Part shown: in pieces, positions 1 through 7,984 of the stretch | Layout of the letters: every line of letters begins with the position of its first letter | Numbering within the stretch: the first letter of the stretch is position 1 | From: Ruminococcus sp. CAG:488 | GTDB taxonomy: Bacteria; Bacillota; Clostridia; Oscillospirales; Acutalibacteraceae | DNA length: 30,461 nucleotides | Assembly: GCA_000434055.1 (NCBI GenBank) | Contig: HF999647.1 | Coordinates: forward strand, 294,338-324,798 | Reading direction: 5' to 3' | The notes under the pieces: generated by a model | Told to the model about the DNA's origin: nothing | The model's input: only the letters and a program-made list of their open reading frames with translations | Databases searched by the model: none | Translations under genes and position numbers: made by a program

Positions 1-2
1 GG

Positions 3-27
3 CAGCCGCAGAAATGCGGCTGTTTTT
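3..27 (+). terminator. Intrinsic terminator of a gene left of the window
   Basis: An 8-bp perfect stem (3-10 with 15-22, CAGCCGCA/TGCGGCTG) with a GAAA tetraloop is followed directly by TTTTT. This is a textbook Rho-independent terminator reading on the plus strand, so a rightward gene probably ends just before the window. Confidence 0.85.
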
Positions 28-35
28 CATATATA

Positions 36-64
36 AAATCAACCTCCCGAAATCAATCGGGAGG
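36..64 (-). terminator. Intrinsic terminator of pheST
   Basis: Inverted repeat CCTCCCGA (43-50) and TCGGGAGG (57-64) with a 6-base loop. On the minus strand it is followed by TTGATTTTATAT, a moderate U-rich tail. It lies about 20 bases after the pheT stop codon, so it most likely ends the pheS-pheT transcript. Confidence 0.75.
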
Positions 65-84
65 CTGTGTGTATAATATTGAGT

Positions 85-2445
85 TTATGATTTCATGCTG
101 ATGCCCTTGCTCTCAAGCTTTGCGATAAGGTCATTGACAATTGCCATAACCTCGTCCTTAACAAGAGTTCTGTCGGGGTGCGAGAACACAATCCTTATCG
201 TGATAGACTTGCCGCTTGCGTCCTGGTAAGTGTCAACAACCGATGTCTTTTTGATAAGCTCGGAATTGATAAGCTCAATTGCTTCTTTAATCGGCTTGAA
301 TGTATCGGCAACGAATGTTACGTCAACCTCAATTGACGGATACTTTGATGTTTCGGTATATTTAATGCCTGCATTTTCAATAGCAACAAGATCCTTTACG
401 TCCATTTCAAGGAAGACAACGCTTGCTTTCCTGTCAATGTTTCTGAGAACTTCGGGATGAACAACACCTATAACGCCAAGCTCCTTGCCGTCGCATAGGA
501 TTGCATTATAGTTTTTGGGGTGGATATAGTTGAGCTCGGTGCTCTTGGCTTTAAACGAAAGAGGCTTGTGCTTGATATCGTCAACTGCAACAGAAATCAT
601 GTTGATAAGCTTGAAATAAAGCTCCTCGGTTGTTTCTGTTTTGCTGTATAGCGTGACAGCAAGCTTCTTATGCTCACGGCAGAAATTATTCTCGTCAACG
701 CCGTCAACAATGCGTCCTATTTCAAAGATACCGAACGAAGGAGCATATGAAGAATTTGACTTAACCTGGCAAAGCTGAGTCGGGATAATCGACCTTCTGA
801 TTGTTTCGATGTTCGGATTGGTAGCGTTGGCAAGCTTAATGTTCGGCTCTGTCGAAATGCCGAGCTTTTTATACTCGTCGGTGTATTCCCAGATATATGA
901 ATGAACCTCATGAAGTCCGAATTCCTTTACAAGAATGTCCTTAATCTTGTCCTCAATACTCTTCTCGGCAAACGGACGAACAGGGTAGAGGGGAGCGGTT
1001 GCCGTGTGAATGTCAAAGTTGTCGTAGCCGTAAATTCTTGTGATTTCCTCGATGATATCGGCTTTGAGCGTAACGTCCTTTGTTGCTCTCCAGCTCGGAA
1101 CGTCAACGGTGAAGTCGTCACCGTCAAGCTTAACCTTGAATCCGAGTGCGGTAAGGGTTTTAACGATCGTGTCGTTGTCAATCTCAATACCTGTGTATCG
1201 GTCAACGAATTTCTTGTCAAAATTGAGTTCAACGTTGTCAAACTTATGAGCGTACTCGTCCGTAAGACTTGATGTTACCTTTACTCCCGAGTCGTAGTCG
1301 CTGAGAAGCTTAACAAAACGAGCAATTGCGGTAACGGTCATCTCGGGGTCAAGACTCTTTTCATAACGCATGGAAGCATCTGTTCTGTGAGCAAGACGAG
1401 CCGAAGATTTTCTGACCGAAACAGCATCAAATGTTGCCGATTCAAGTGTGAGTGAATGTGTATCTTCAACGATTTCCGAATCAAGTCCGCCCATGATACC
1501 TGCGATGGCAACGGGTGTGTTGTCGTTGCAGATCATAAGAGTGTTTTCATCAATGTGTCTCTCGACGCCGTCAAGGGTCTGAAATTCGAACGGAGTGTCA
1601 AATCTCTTGATTCTAATTTTTTCAACCTTTCTTGAGTCGAAAGCGTGCATCGGCTGACCCATTTCAAGCATGAGATAGTTTGTCAGGTCGGCGAGGAAGT
1701 TAATGGCTCTCATTCCGCAGTAATAGAGACGGATCCTCATGTCAGCCGGGCTGACGTTTCTTGTGATATTCTCAAACTGAAGGCATGAATATCTGTAGCA
1801 GAGGGGATCCTCAATCTTCATATCCACCTTCGGGAGATCCTTGTATCGGCTGAGGTCAACCGTATCAAGCGGCTTAAGCGGTCTGCCTGCGAGTGCGGCA
1901 AATTCTCTTGCAATTCCGTAATGACCCCAAAGGTCGGGACGGTTTGTCAGCGACTTGTTATCAACCTCAAAGATGATATCCTCAATTGCAAAAACATCCT
2001 TAATATCTGTGCCGTTGGCAAGGCTTTCATCAAGGTCCATAATGCCGGAATTGTCGTCGCTCATGCCGATTTCCTTTTCGGAGCAGCACATTCCGTACGA
2101 CATATATCCTGCGAGCGGTCTCGGTGCAATTTCTATCTCGCCGAGCTTTGCACCGACCTTTGCAAATGCGGTTTTCATACCTACTCTTACGTTCGGCGCG
2201 CCGCAAACAACATCTGTAAGCTGTCCGTCGCCTGCATCAACCTTGAGAAGATGAAGCTTCTTTGATTCGGGGTGCTCTTCGACGGATTTAATCTCGGCAA
2301 CAACGATTCCGCTGATGTCGCTGCCCTTATAGAATATTTCGTTTTCAACCTCGGCGGTGGACAGGGAGAACTGATGAATAAGCTCATTGATGTCAAGACC
2401 CGAAAGGTCAACGAAATCTTTAATCCAGTTAATTGAAATAAACAT
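85..2445 (-). CDS. pheT: Phenylalanine--tRNA ligase, beta subunit
   Basis: Beta subunit of the cytoplasmic alpha2-beta2 enzyme that charges tRNA-Phe with phenylalanine. The 786 residues match the full-length bacterial form. From the N-terminus it shows an EMAP/Arc1p-like tRNA-binding domain (about 40-150, with the core VVCGAPNVRVGMKTAFAKVG), the B3/B4 editing domain (about 210-385, including GQPMHAFDS), a B5 domain (about 400-475), a catalytic-like core and a C-terminal FDX-ACB anticodon-binding domain (about 695-786, starting near TSKYPSIEVDVTFVAD). The ATG is preceded by TAAGGAGG, which overlaps the pheS stop codon; the 12-base spacing implies coupled translation. It shares the T-box-controlled transcript with pheS. 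No defect is seen. Confidence 0.97.
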   Translation of the reverse strand: MFISINWIKDFVDLSGLDINELIHQFSLSTAEVENEIFYKGSDISGIVVAEIKSVEEHPESKKLHLLKVDAGDGQLTDVVCGAPNVRVGMKTAFAKVGAKLGEIEIAPRPLAGYMSYGMCCSEKEIGMSDDNSGIMDLDESLANGTDIKDVFAIEDIIFEVDNKSLTNRPDLWGHYGIAREFAALAGRPLKPLDTVDLSRYKDLPKVDMKIEDPLCYRYSCLQFENITRNVSPADMRIRLYYCGMRAINFLADLTNYLMLEMGQPMHAFDSRKVEKIRIKRFDTPFEFQTLDGVERHIDENTLMICNDNTPVAIAGIMGGLDSEIVEDTHSLTLESATFDAVSVRKSSARLAHRTDASMRYEKSLDPEMTVTAIARFVKLLSDYDSGVKVTSSLTDEYAHKFDNVELNFDKKFVDRYTGIEIDNDTIVKTLTALGFKVKLDGDDFTVDVPSWRATKDVTLKADIIEEITRIYGYDNFDIHTATAPLYPVRPFAEKSIEDKIKDILVKEFGLHEVHSYIWEYTDEYKKLGISTEPNIKLANATNPNIETIRRSIIPTQLCQVKSNSSYAPSFGIFEIGRIVDGVDENNFCREHKKLAVTLYSKTETTEELYFKLINMISVAVDDIKHKPLSFKAKSTELNYIHPKNYNAILCDGKELGVIGVVHPEVLRNIDRKASVVFLEMDVKDLVAIENAGIKYTETSKYPSIEVDVTFVADTFKPIKEAIELINSELIKKTSVVDTYQDASGKSITIRIVFSHPDRTLVKDEVMAIVNDLIAKLESKGISMKS

Positions 2446-2457
2446 TGCTTTGCCTCC

Positions 2458-3510
2458 TTATTCGTCGTCCGTGAATTGCTCAAGATTAACAAGAGCGCCG
2501 CTGTTGAGGTCACGGATATCCTTGATGCCGTACTTCATCATTGCAAGTCTGGTAAGACCGAGACCGAATGCAAAGCCTGTGTACTCGTCGGGATCAATGC
2601 CGCCCTCTCTGAGTACGTTCGGGTGAATCATTCCACAGGGGCAAAGCTCAAGCCAGCCGCTGTGCTTGCAGGACGGACAGCCCTCGCCGCCGCAGATGAG
2701 GCAGTTGATGTCAAGCTCAAATCCGGGTTCAACGAACGGGAAGAAGCCCGGACGCAGACGAACTTTAATATCTCTTTGGAAAACCTCGGAAAGCATGGTT
2801 TTCATGAAGAAAATGAGGTTGGATATCGAAATATCCTTGCCGACCATAACGCCTTCCATCTGGAAAAATGTGTTTTCGTGGCAGGCGTCGGTGCTCTCGT
2901 TACGGAAGCATCTGCCCGGGAAAACAGCCTTGATAGGCTTGCCCTCGTTGATGAGCTGATCCTTGTATTTTTTATAGATAGCGTTCTGAGCCGCAGAGGT
3001 CTGCGACTTGAGAAGCTGACCGTTTGTCAGATAATATGTGTCCTGCATATCACGGGCGGGGTGGAATTTCGGAATATTGAGCGACTCAAAGCACTCGTAG
3101 TCCGTTACGACCTCGCTGTAATCCTCGACGGTGAAGCCCATTGACTTGAACACGTTTTCGCACTGGCGCTGAACCAGCGTGATCGGGTGATATGAACCTC
3201 TTGTGAGATTCGTCGGAACAGAAACGTCAAATTCGGGGGTCATTTCAAGCTCTCTTTTAACTGCAAGCTTATGAAGCTCCTCACCCTTTTTGCTTATCGC
3301 TTCGGCAACGCTCTGCTTAAAGGTGTTGACCGCCTGACCCATTTTCTTTTTCTCGTCGGGTGAAAGCTTACCCATGCCCTTGAGAAGTGTTGTTACAAAA
3401 CCGCTTTTTCCGAGGAAATTGACTCGAAGCGTTTCCAGCTCGGAAGCGTCCTTGACCTGCAAAATAGAGTCTTCAAACTTTTTTCTGAGCAATTCAATTT
3501 GTTCTGCCAT
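2458..3510 (-). CDS. pheS: Phenylalanine--tRNA ligase, alpha subunit
   Basis: Catalytic subunit of phenylalanyl-tRNA synthetase. The 350-residue protein has an N-terminal coiled-coil arm for tRNA (about 1-85), class II motif 2 (FRNESTDACHENTFFQMEG) and motif 3 (GFAFGLGLTRLAMMKYGI). The alanine of the phenylalanine-specificity pocket (the GFAFG Ala) is kept. A Cys-rich insert, CLICGGEGCPSC, lies before the GMIHPNVL segment; similar inserts are common in Firmicute PheS, but here two further cysteines follow (LELCPCGMIHP), so a bound metal is possible. The ATG is preceded by AGGAGG at good spacing and comes directly after the T-box terminator. First gene of the pheS-pheT operon. Confidence 0.97.
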   Translation of the reverse strand: MAEQIELLRKKFEDSILQVKDASELETLRVNFLGKSGFVTTLLKGMGKLSPDEKKKMGQAVNTFKQSVAEAISKKGEELHKLAVKRELEMTPEFDVSVPTNLTRGSYHPITLVQRQCENVFKSMGFTVEDYSEVVTDYECFESLNIPKFHPARDMQDTYYLTNGQLLKSQTSAAQNAIYKKYKDQLINEGKPIKAVFPGRCFRNESTDACHENTFFQMEGVMVGKDISISNLIFFMKTMLSEVFQRDIKVRLRPGFFPFVEPGFELDINCLICGGEGCPSCKHSGWLELCPCGMIHPNVLREGGIDPDEYTGFAFGLGLTRLAMMKYGIKDIRDLNSGALVNLEQFTDDE

Positions 3511-3524
3511 TCTATAACCTCCTG

Positions 3525-3576
3525 ATAAAAATAAAACCCATCCTATAACAAGATCGAAACCCTGTTATGGGACGGG
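3525..3576 (-). terminator. T-box-controlled terminator of the pheS leader
   Basis: On the minus strand the arms at 3560-3576 and 3537-3551 form a long GC-containing hairpin followed by TTTTATTTTTA. The 5' arm lies directly after the T-box sequence, so it can pair either in the terminator or, in part, in the antiterminator. It sits immediately before the pheS ribosome binding site. Confidence 0.88.
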
Positions 3577-3750
3577 ATAAACCGTGGTACCACCCATATT
3601 CGGAGCCGTGGCTCCGCACTCCTTGGCCGTCATGATGCGGACGGAAACGCCCTGCTTAATCAAAGCTTTCGCAGGTCACTCCGATGCTGAAATTCATTTC
3701 TGTCCGTAAGGCGGTGCTTTCAGCCGATGACAACCGCTCTCTTTGCTTAC
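3577..3750 (-). promoter_or_regulatory. T-box leader (tRNA-Phe sensing) of pheST
   Basis: The minus strand carries the diagnostic T-box word GGGTGGTACCACGG (3582-3595), whose UGGU bulge is complementary to the ACCA end of uncharged tRNA-Phe. Further 5' is a Stem I region beginning AGAGAGCGG (about 3733-3745). A GAA-TTTC-AG stretch at 3687-3695 offers UUC as the specifier codon (3689-3691), which fits phenylalanine and the downstream genes. Known role of the class: uncharged tRNA stabilises the antiterminator and lets RNA polymerase read into the synthetase genes. The specifier position was assigned by eye. Confidence 0.92.
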
Positions 3751-3797
3751 CCTAACAAAAACTACTTACACATCTTCAACGTGTATCATCACAAAAT

Positions 3798-3826
3798 ATC
3801 TTAACATCTTAATTCATTTTTGTCAA
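3798..3826 (-). promoter_or_regulatory. Promoter of the pheST T-box transcript
   Basis: Minus strand: perfect -35 TTGACA (3821-3826), 17-base spacer, -10 TAAGAT (3798-3803). The predicted start near 3791 lies about 45 bases before Stem I. It fits a sigma-A-type housekeeping promoter. Confidence 0.8.
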
Positions 3827-3844
3827 GTGATAATATGCGGCAAA

Positions 3845-4822
3845 TTATGCTTTATTTATTTTACGAACGGGGCGGACATATTTCCAAAAGCGCTTGCAGT
3901 CGTGATAGAAATAAAATACTCTGCCCGCTTCTTTGTCAAGCTCATAACCCGATGCGGCGTAGTCGAAATCCTTCATCGCCTGCTCGATTTTCTGCTCAAC
4001 GGCAGCATTTTCGGTCGCAAAATCAAACGGACCGTGTTCAAAAACAAGATATTCACCCCCGGGTACGTCCATGATCATCATTTGCGGCGGAATTTCACCG
4101 TCATAGTCGGCAGGCAGCCTTACACCGTAAGCCTCGGCGAGCGGAATTCCCCAACTGCAAATTCTGCCCTCTGGCTCGTTGATAAATGCCATGATCTGAC
4201 CGTTGAAGCTGTCGTTATCTTCTCCGCCGACGTAATCAAGCTTGCCCTTTATGCTGTCAAGGAGACCGCAGATGGTTTCGCAGTCCTGACCGGGGATTTT
4301 GCTTTGCTTCTGCCAAAAATCCCAATAGCCGATGCTTTCATAGTTTCTTATGTGCAAAAATCTGTGTGCGGGAATAGTTATAAAATATGTTTTTATTTCA
4401 TGATTTGTCTCTTTCATACCAAATCCTCCGATATCCATAAGATAGCAGTCAAAGGGTCTCAGAATTGTACGAAGAACAACGGGTACGGGATTTTTTCGGT
4501 ACTCACTGGGGTTTATTCCGTAGGCGTCACGGAAGGCTCTTGTGAATGCTTCATGTGACGAAAAGCCGTAATCGAGAGCGATATCGAGAATTCCGCGGTC
4601 GGTATCTCTCAGTTCCCTGAGTGCAAAGGCAAGCCGCCTGTATCGCATATAATCACGAAGTGACATTCCGGAAATTTCGCTGAACTTTCTCGAAACATAA
4701 AATTCCGAGTAGCCGAGATTTTTAGCCAGCCGGCCGAGAGCCAAAGACTCTCCGTCGTGATTTTTAATGCAGGCGTCTATTTCGTCAATGATATTCTGAA
4801 TGTTCCTGTACCAATCGTACAT
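3845..4822 (-). CDS. AraC-family regulator with GyrI-like effector-binding domain
   Basis: A 325-residue transcription factor. The N-terminal AraC/XylS double helix-turn-helix (about 8-107) has the typical segments LAKNLGYSEFYVSRKFSEI and IALDYGFSSHEAFTRAFRD, ending in NPSEYRK. Residues about 150-320 resemble a GyrI-like/SOUL-type effector-binding domain (PGGEYLVFEHGPFDF and the final WKYVRPV), which in relatives binds small hydrophobic or cationic molecules. So this is a one-component sensor of the Rob/BmrR-like type, ligand unknown. The start is supported by a GGGGGA ribosome site about 8 bases upstream. It stands alone on the minus strand between the pheST promoter and the LysR gene, and no obvious target lies next to it. 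Confidence 0.88.
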   Translation of the reverse strand: MYDWYRNIQNIIDEIDACIKNHDGESLALGRLAKNLGYSEFYVSRKFSEISGMSLRDYMRYRRLAFALRELRDTDRGILDIALDYGFSSHEAFTRAFRDAYGINPSEYRKNPVPVVLRTILRPFDCYLMDIGGFGMKETNHEIKTYFITIPAHRFLHIRNYESIGYWDFWQKQSKIPGQDCETICGLLDSIKGKLDYVGGEDNDSFNGQIMAFINEPEGRICSWGIPLAEAYGVRLPADYDGEIPPQMMIMDVPGGEYLVFEHGPFDFATENAAVEQKIEQAMKDFDYAASGYELDKEAGRVFYFYHDCKRFWKYVRPVRKINKA

Positions 4823-4982
4823 CGCACTTATTCCCCCTAAGCAACCGTTGATTAAATCTGCGGTTACCTGATATGTCTATTATATCGGAATTTACAAGTA
4901 TATGCTTGATTTAAGTTGCTGTAATAAATATGTTGGCTTTTCTGTGTGATTTTAAAAACTATCAGTTTAAAAAAGTTAAGTG

Positions 4983-5870
4983 TTATATCTCCTTCTGTTC
5001 AAGGATCATTCGTTCAAGCTCTTTTGAAGCCATGCTGAGCGACTGGTCCTTTCTTTTTATGAGTACAACGTTTCGCTCGGGGATTTTTTCCTTCAGATCG
5101 ATTATGCAAGCGCTGCTTTTCTCCTGCAAAAATTCCTCGGGAACAAAGCCGATTCCGAGATCAGCTTCGACCATGGGCAGGATTTGATCTGCGGTGAAGG
5201 CTTCAATGTCCGGTTGAAACGGCAGTCCGTGAGCTGTGAAAAGCTTGGAATAAAATTCAAAGGATTTTGTATTCGTACCGAGTGAGATAAGAGGATAATC
5301 AATAAGCTCGGAAAGAGAGACTTTTCTGCCGATAAGAGATGAAAATGACTTTGAGCATACGGCAACCTCATTGACGGGCTTGACGGTTGTTTCCGAAAGA
5401 GATGCTGAACGAACAGTCGGAGTTGTGACAACGGCAATATCGGCAGTTCCCTCTCTCAGCGCCGCAACGGCTTGCGGAGTTGAATGGTTACTGATTTTAA
5501 TATGTATACCGGGGTAAAGCATACGGTATTTTTTCAGAACGGGCAGAAGCAGGCAGTGCAGTGCGACCTCACTGGCGGCTACATAGACCGTGCCCGTTTG
5601 CATATTTCTACTTTCGGTCAGTTCGGCTTCGCCGGCTTCAATATGTTCAAATGCAATTCTGATATGGCTGTATAATCTCTCGCCTTCGGGAGTCAGCTTC
5701 ATTCCGCTATGGCTTCTGAGAAACAGCGGACAGCCAAGCTCACTCTCAAGGTTCTTTATTGAACGTGTGAGATTCGGCTGATTATTTAATAAAAGCTTTG
5801 CAGCCTGAGTAATATTTCCGTACTTTGCAACATAGTAAAAAATTCGGTAGTAGTCATAGCTGATATACAT
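4983..5870 (-). CDS. LysR-family transcriptional regulator
   Basis: A 295-residue LysR-type regulator: N-terminal winged helix-turn-helix (about 1-62, ITQAAKLLLNNQPNLTRSIKNLESELG, given here only as the recognition region around AAKLLLNNQPNLT) followed by a periplasmic-binding-protein-like co-inducer domain (about 88-295). The start is the ATG at 5868-5870 because GAGGTGG lies 6 bases upstream; a longer frame opening at 5918 has no ribosome site. It is divergent from the aminotransferase-argG-purA cluster and shares a promoter region with it, the usual layout of a LysR regulator and its target. The co-inducer is unknown; an aspartate- or nitrogen-related metabolite would fit the neighbours, but that is inference. 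Confidence 0.9.
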   Translation of the reverse strand: MYISYDYYRIFYYVAKYGNITQAAKLLLNNQPNLTRSIKNLESELGCPLFLRSHSGMKLTPEGERLYSHIRIAFEHIEAGEAELTESRNMQTGTVYVAASEVALHCLLLPVLKKYRMLYPGIHIKISNHSTPQAVAALREGTADIAVVTTPTVRSASLSETTVKPVNEVAVCSKSFSSLIGRKVSLSELIDYPLISLGTNTKSFEFYSKLFTAHGLPFQPDIEAFTADQILPMVEADLGIGFVPEEFLQEKSSACIIDLKEKIPERNVVLIKRKDQSLSMASKELERMILEQKEI

Positions 5871-5922
5871 AAAGCCACCTCGTATATACAAAAATGATAT
5901 GATAAACATATAAATCATAGAT

Positions 5923-5951
5923 TTTACATATAGCTACAAGCGCATTATAAT
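5923..5951 (+). promoter_or_regulatory. Promoter of the aminotransferase-argG-purA cluster
   Basis: Plus strand: -35 TTTACA (5923-5928), 17-base spacer, -10 TATAAT (5946-5951). The predicted start near 5958 gives a 5' leader of about 53 bases before the ATG at 6011. The -10 box overlaps the -10 box of the opposing LysR promoter. Confidence 0.65.
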
Positions 5952-5972
5952 ATAGCCGTACTTGAAAGTCAA
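5944..5972 (-). promoter_or_regulatory. Promoter of the LysR gene
   Basis: Minus strand: -35 TTGACT (5967-5972), 17-base spacer, -10 TATAAT (5944-5949). The predicted start near 5937 gives a leader of about 65 bases before the ATG at 5870. Both boxes are close to consensus. Confidence 0.72.
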
Positions 5973-6010
5973 GGACAATTATTAATCGGATTTTAAGGGT
6001 CGTGTTACTG

Positions 6011-7297
6011 ATGAATTACAAGAATGCAGATATGTCGGTGTTGGCTGATGAAATGAAAGACTGTCAGAAGAGGCTTGACGAATATGTTAAGAGCGGTATT
6101 TCACTTGACCTTTCACGCGGTAAGCCGTCCGCGGAACAGCTTGAGCTGTCGCTGAAAATGCTTGACGTATTGGATCATCGCAGCATTCTTGACAGCGAAA
6201 ACGGAACAGACTGCCGTAATTACGGCGGACTTGACGGTATTCCTGAGGCTAAACGTCTGCTGGCTCATATTATGGGTACACATTCGGCGAATACAATTGT
6301 CGGCGGAAACAGCAGCCTTACAATGATGTTTCAGATTATTAGCCACGGCATGACGGACGGAATATGCGGCAATACTCCGTGGCAGGAGGTCAAGGACCGC
6401 AAGTTTCTTTGCCCTGTCCCCGGATATGACCGCCATTTTGCAATAACCGAGCATTTTGGCTTTGAGCTTGTTCCTGTAAAGATGAACGATGACGGACCCG
6501 ACATGGACGAGGTCGAGAAACTTATTAAGGACGATAAGGTTAAGGGCATATGGTGCGTTCCGAAGTATCAGAATCCGATGGGTATTGTTTTCAGCGATGA
6601 GGTGGTTCGCCGTTTTGCACATCTGAAACCCGCGGCAGAGGATTTCCGTATTTTCTGGGACAACGCATATTGCGTTCACAATTTTGACGGAGAATGCGCT
6701 GAGATCCCCGATATAATCGAAGAATGTCAGAAAGCAGGAAACGCAGACCTGGTCTATGAGTTCTGCTCAACGAGTAAGATAACTTTTCCGGGTGCAGGTA
6801 TTTCGGCTGTTGCTTCAAGTCCTGCAAACCTTATTGATCTCAAGGCATTTTTAAAATATGCAACGATCGGTCCCGACAAGCTTAATCAGCTCCAGCACGC
6901 AAGGTTCTTTAAGAGCAGTGCCGGACTTCGTTTACATATGAAAAAGCACGCTTCAATTCTCAAACCGAAATTTGACGCTGTATATGAAACGCTTGATAGG
7001 GAGTTAGGCGACAGCGGAATTGCCGACTGGACAAAGCCGACGGGCGGATATTTTCTTTCTTTCAACACCATGCCCGGCTGTGCGTCAAAGGTAGTTAAAA
7101 TGTGCGCCGACTGCGGAGTGAAATTTACACCGGCAGGTTCGACCTATCCTCACGGTATTGACCCCGAAGACAGAAATATAAGGCTGGCACCGTCATTTGC
7201 AACGGTTGAGGAAATAACCAAGGCTATCACAATTTTGAGCCTTTGCACAAAGATTGTTACGATTGAAAAGATGTTGAAGGAAAGTGACCCTGCGTGA
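6011..7297 (+). CDS. PLP-dependent aspartate-type aminotransferase (MocR-like fold)
   Basis: A 428-residue fold-type I aminotransferase. It resembles the aspartate aminotransferase group of actinobacteria and clostridia that opens with a LSRGKPS motif (here LDLSRGKPSAEQLELS). Visible family residues: the GGNSSLTMM cofactor-phosphate region, the YQNPMG strand, the FWDNAYCVHNF aspartate/tyrosine pair that contacts the PLP ring, and the Schiff-base lysine in STSKITFPGAG (Lys256 from the chosen start). The C-terminus has a substrate-carboxylate arginine candidate in NIRLAPSF. Expected reaction: glutamate plus oxaloacetate to aspartate plus 2-oxoglutarate; exact substrate uncertain. I chose ATG 6011 over the in-frame GTG 6002, which would sit only 2 bases after the AAGGG ribosome site. 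It leads a cluster with argG and purA, both users of aspartate. Confidence 0.88.
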   Translation: MNYKNADMSVLADEMKDCQKRLDEYVKSGISLDLSRGKPSAEQLELSLKMLDVLDHRSILDSENGTDCRNYGGLDGIPEAKRLLAHIMGTHSANTIVGGNSSLTMMFQIISHGMTDGICGNTPWQEVKDRKFLCPVPGYDRHFAITEHFGFELVPVKMNDDGPDMDEVEKLIKDDKVKGIWCVPKYQNPMGIVFSDEVVRRFAHLKPAAEDFRIFWDNAYCVHNFDGECAEIPDIIEECQKAGNADLVYEFCSTSKITFPGAGISAVASSPANLIDLKAFLKYATIGPDKLNQLQHARFFKSSAGLRLHMKKHASILKPKFDAVYETLDRELGDSGIADWTKPTGGYFLSFNTMPGCASKVVKMCADCGVKFTPAGSTYPHGIDPEDRNIRLAPSFATVEEITKAITILSLCTKIVTIEKMLKESDPA

Positions 7298-7968
7298 GCG
7301 AGATTAAGCATTTTCACGGTCAGATGTCCGACCATTTCCGCACGGCGCTGTTTATCATTCTTTCGGGCGGATTTCAGGACGCATATACATATATATCGCG
7401 CGGCGGCGTGTTTGCCAATGCACAGACAGGTAACATTGTGCTGATGAGCTCGGCGATGTTTGACGGCGATGCAAGCAAAATTTTCAAATACCTTATTCCT
7501 GTTGTTTCGTTTATACTTGGTATAGCTACCGCCGAGGTTGTGCACATGCACTTCAAGCATTACGAAAAAATACATTGGCGGCAGATGATACTCTTCTCGG
7601 AGATTATTCTGCTGTTTGTCGTCGGATTTCTTCCGCATCGGGTCGATTATCTTGCAAATGCACTTGTTTCATATGTGTGCGCCCTGCAGGTTCAAACATT
7701 CCATAAGATAAGAGGTCACGCTTACGCAAGCACAATGTGTATCGGAAACATGAGAAGCGGCACGGAGGCGCTGTGCGTATATTATCACACGCACGATAAA
7801 GAGGTGCTCAAAAAAGCACTTACGTATTTCTCGGTCATTCTGGTTTTTGCCGTCGGTGCGGGAATCGGCAGCTTTATAACAAAGATTGCAGGCGACAAAT
7901 CAATCTGGATTTGCTGCGTCCTGTTGTCGATAAGCTTCGGTATGATGTTCGTACCGGAAAAAGAATAA
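7294..7968 (+). CDS. YoaK/DUF1275-family membrane protein
   Basis: A 224-residue integral membrane protein of the YoaK (DUF1275) family, of unknown function. It has about six hydrophobic helices and the family signature near the first helix: LSGGFQDAYTYISRGGVFAN followed by AQTGNIV. The GTG start overlaps the stop codon of the aminotransferase gene (GTGA), indicating translational coupling. Its place between an aminotransferase and argG suggests a metabolite or amino-acid transport role, but nothing in the sequence proves it. No homologous duplication is seen nearby. Confidence 0.85.
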   Translation: MSEIKHFHGQMSDHFRTALFIILSGGFQDAYTYISRGGVFANAQTGNIVLMSSAMFDGDASKIFKYLIPVVSFILGIATAEVVHMHFKHYEKIHWRQMILFSEIILLFVVGFLPHRVDYLANALVSYVCALQVQTFHKIRGHAYASTMCIGNMRSGTEALCVYYHTHDKEVLKKALTYFSVILVFAVGAGIGSFITKIAGDKSIWICCVLLSISFGMMFVPEKE

Positions 7969-7984
7969 AAGGAGTTTTTGAAAA

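Noticed and set aside
2476..3144. A 222-codon open frame on the plus strand opposite pheS, and several similar long antisense frames elsewhere (for example 3743-4558 and 6113-6679).
   Set aside because: They lie fully opposite well-supported genes, lack ribosome sites, and their translations show no recognisable domains. They follow from the codon pattern of the true genes.
4879..4884. TATAAT on the minus strand upstream of the AraC gene as its promoter.
   Set aside because: No acceptable -35 lies 16-18 bases upstream and there is no TG extension, so it was not listed as a feature.
5871..5918. A 16-residue longer N-terminus for the LysR regulator.
   Set aside because: No ribosome site precedes it, while GAGGTGG stands at ideal spacing from the ATG at 5870, which gives the standard family start.
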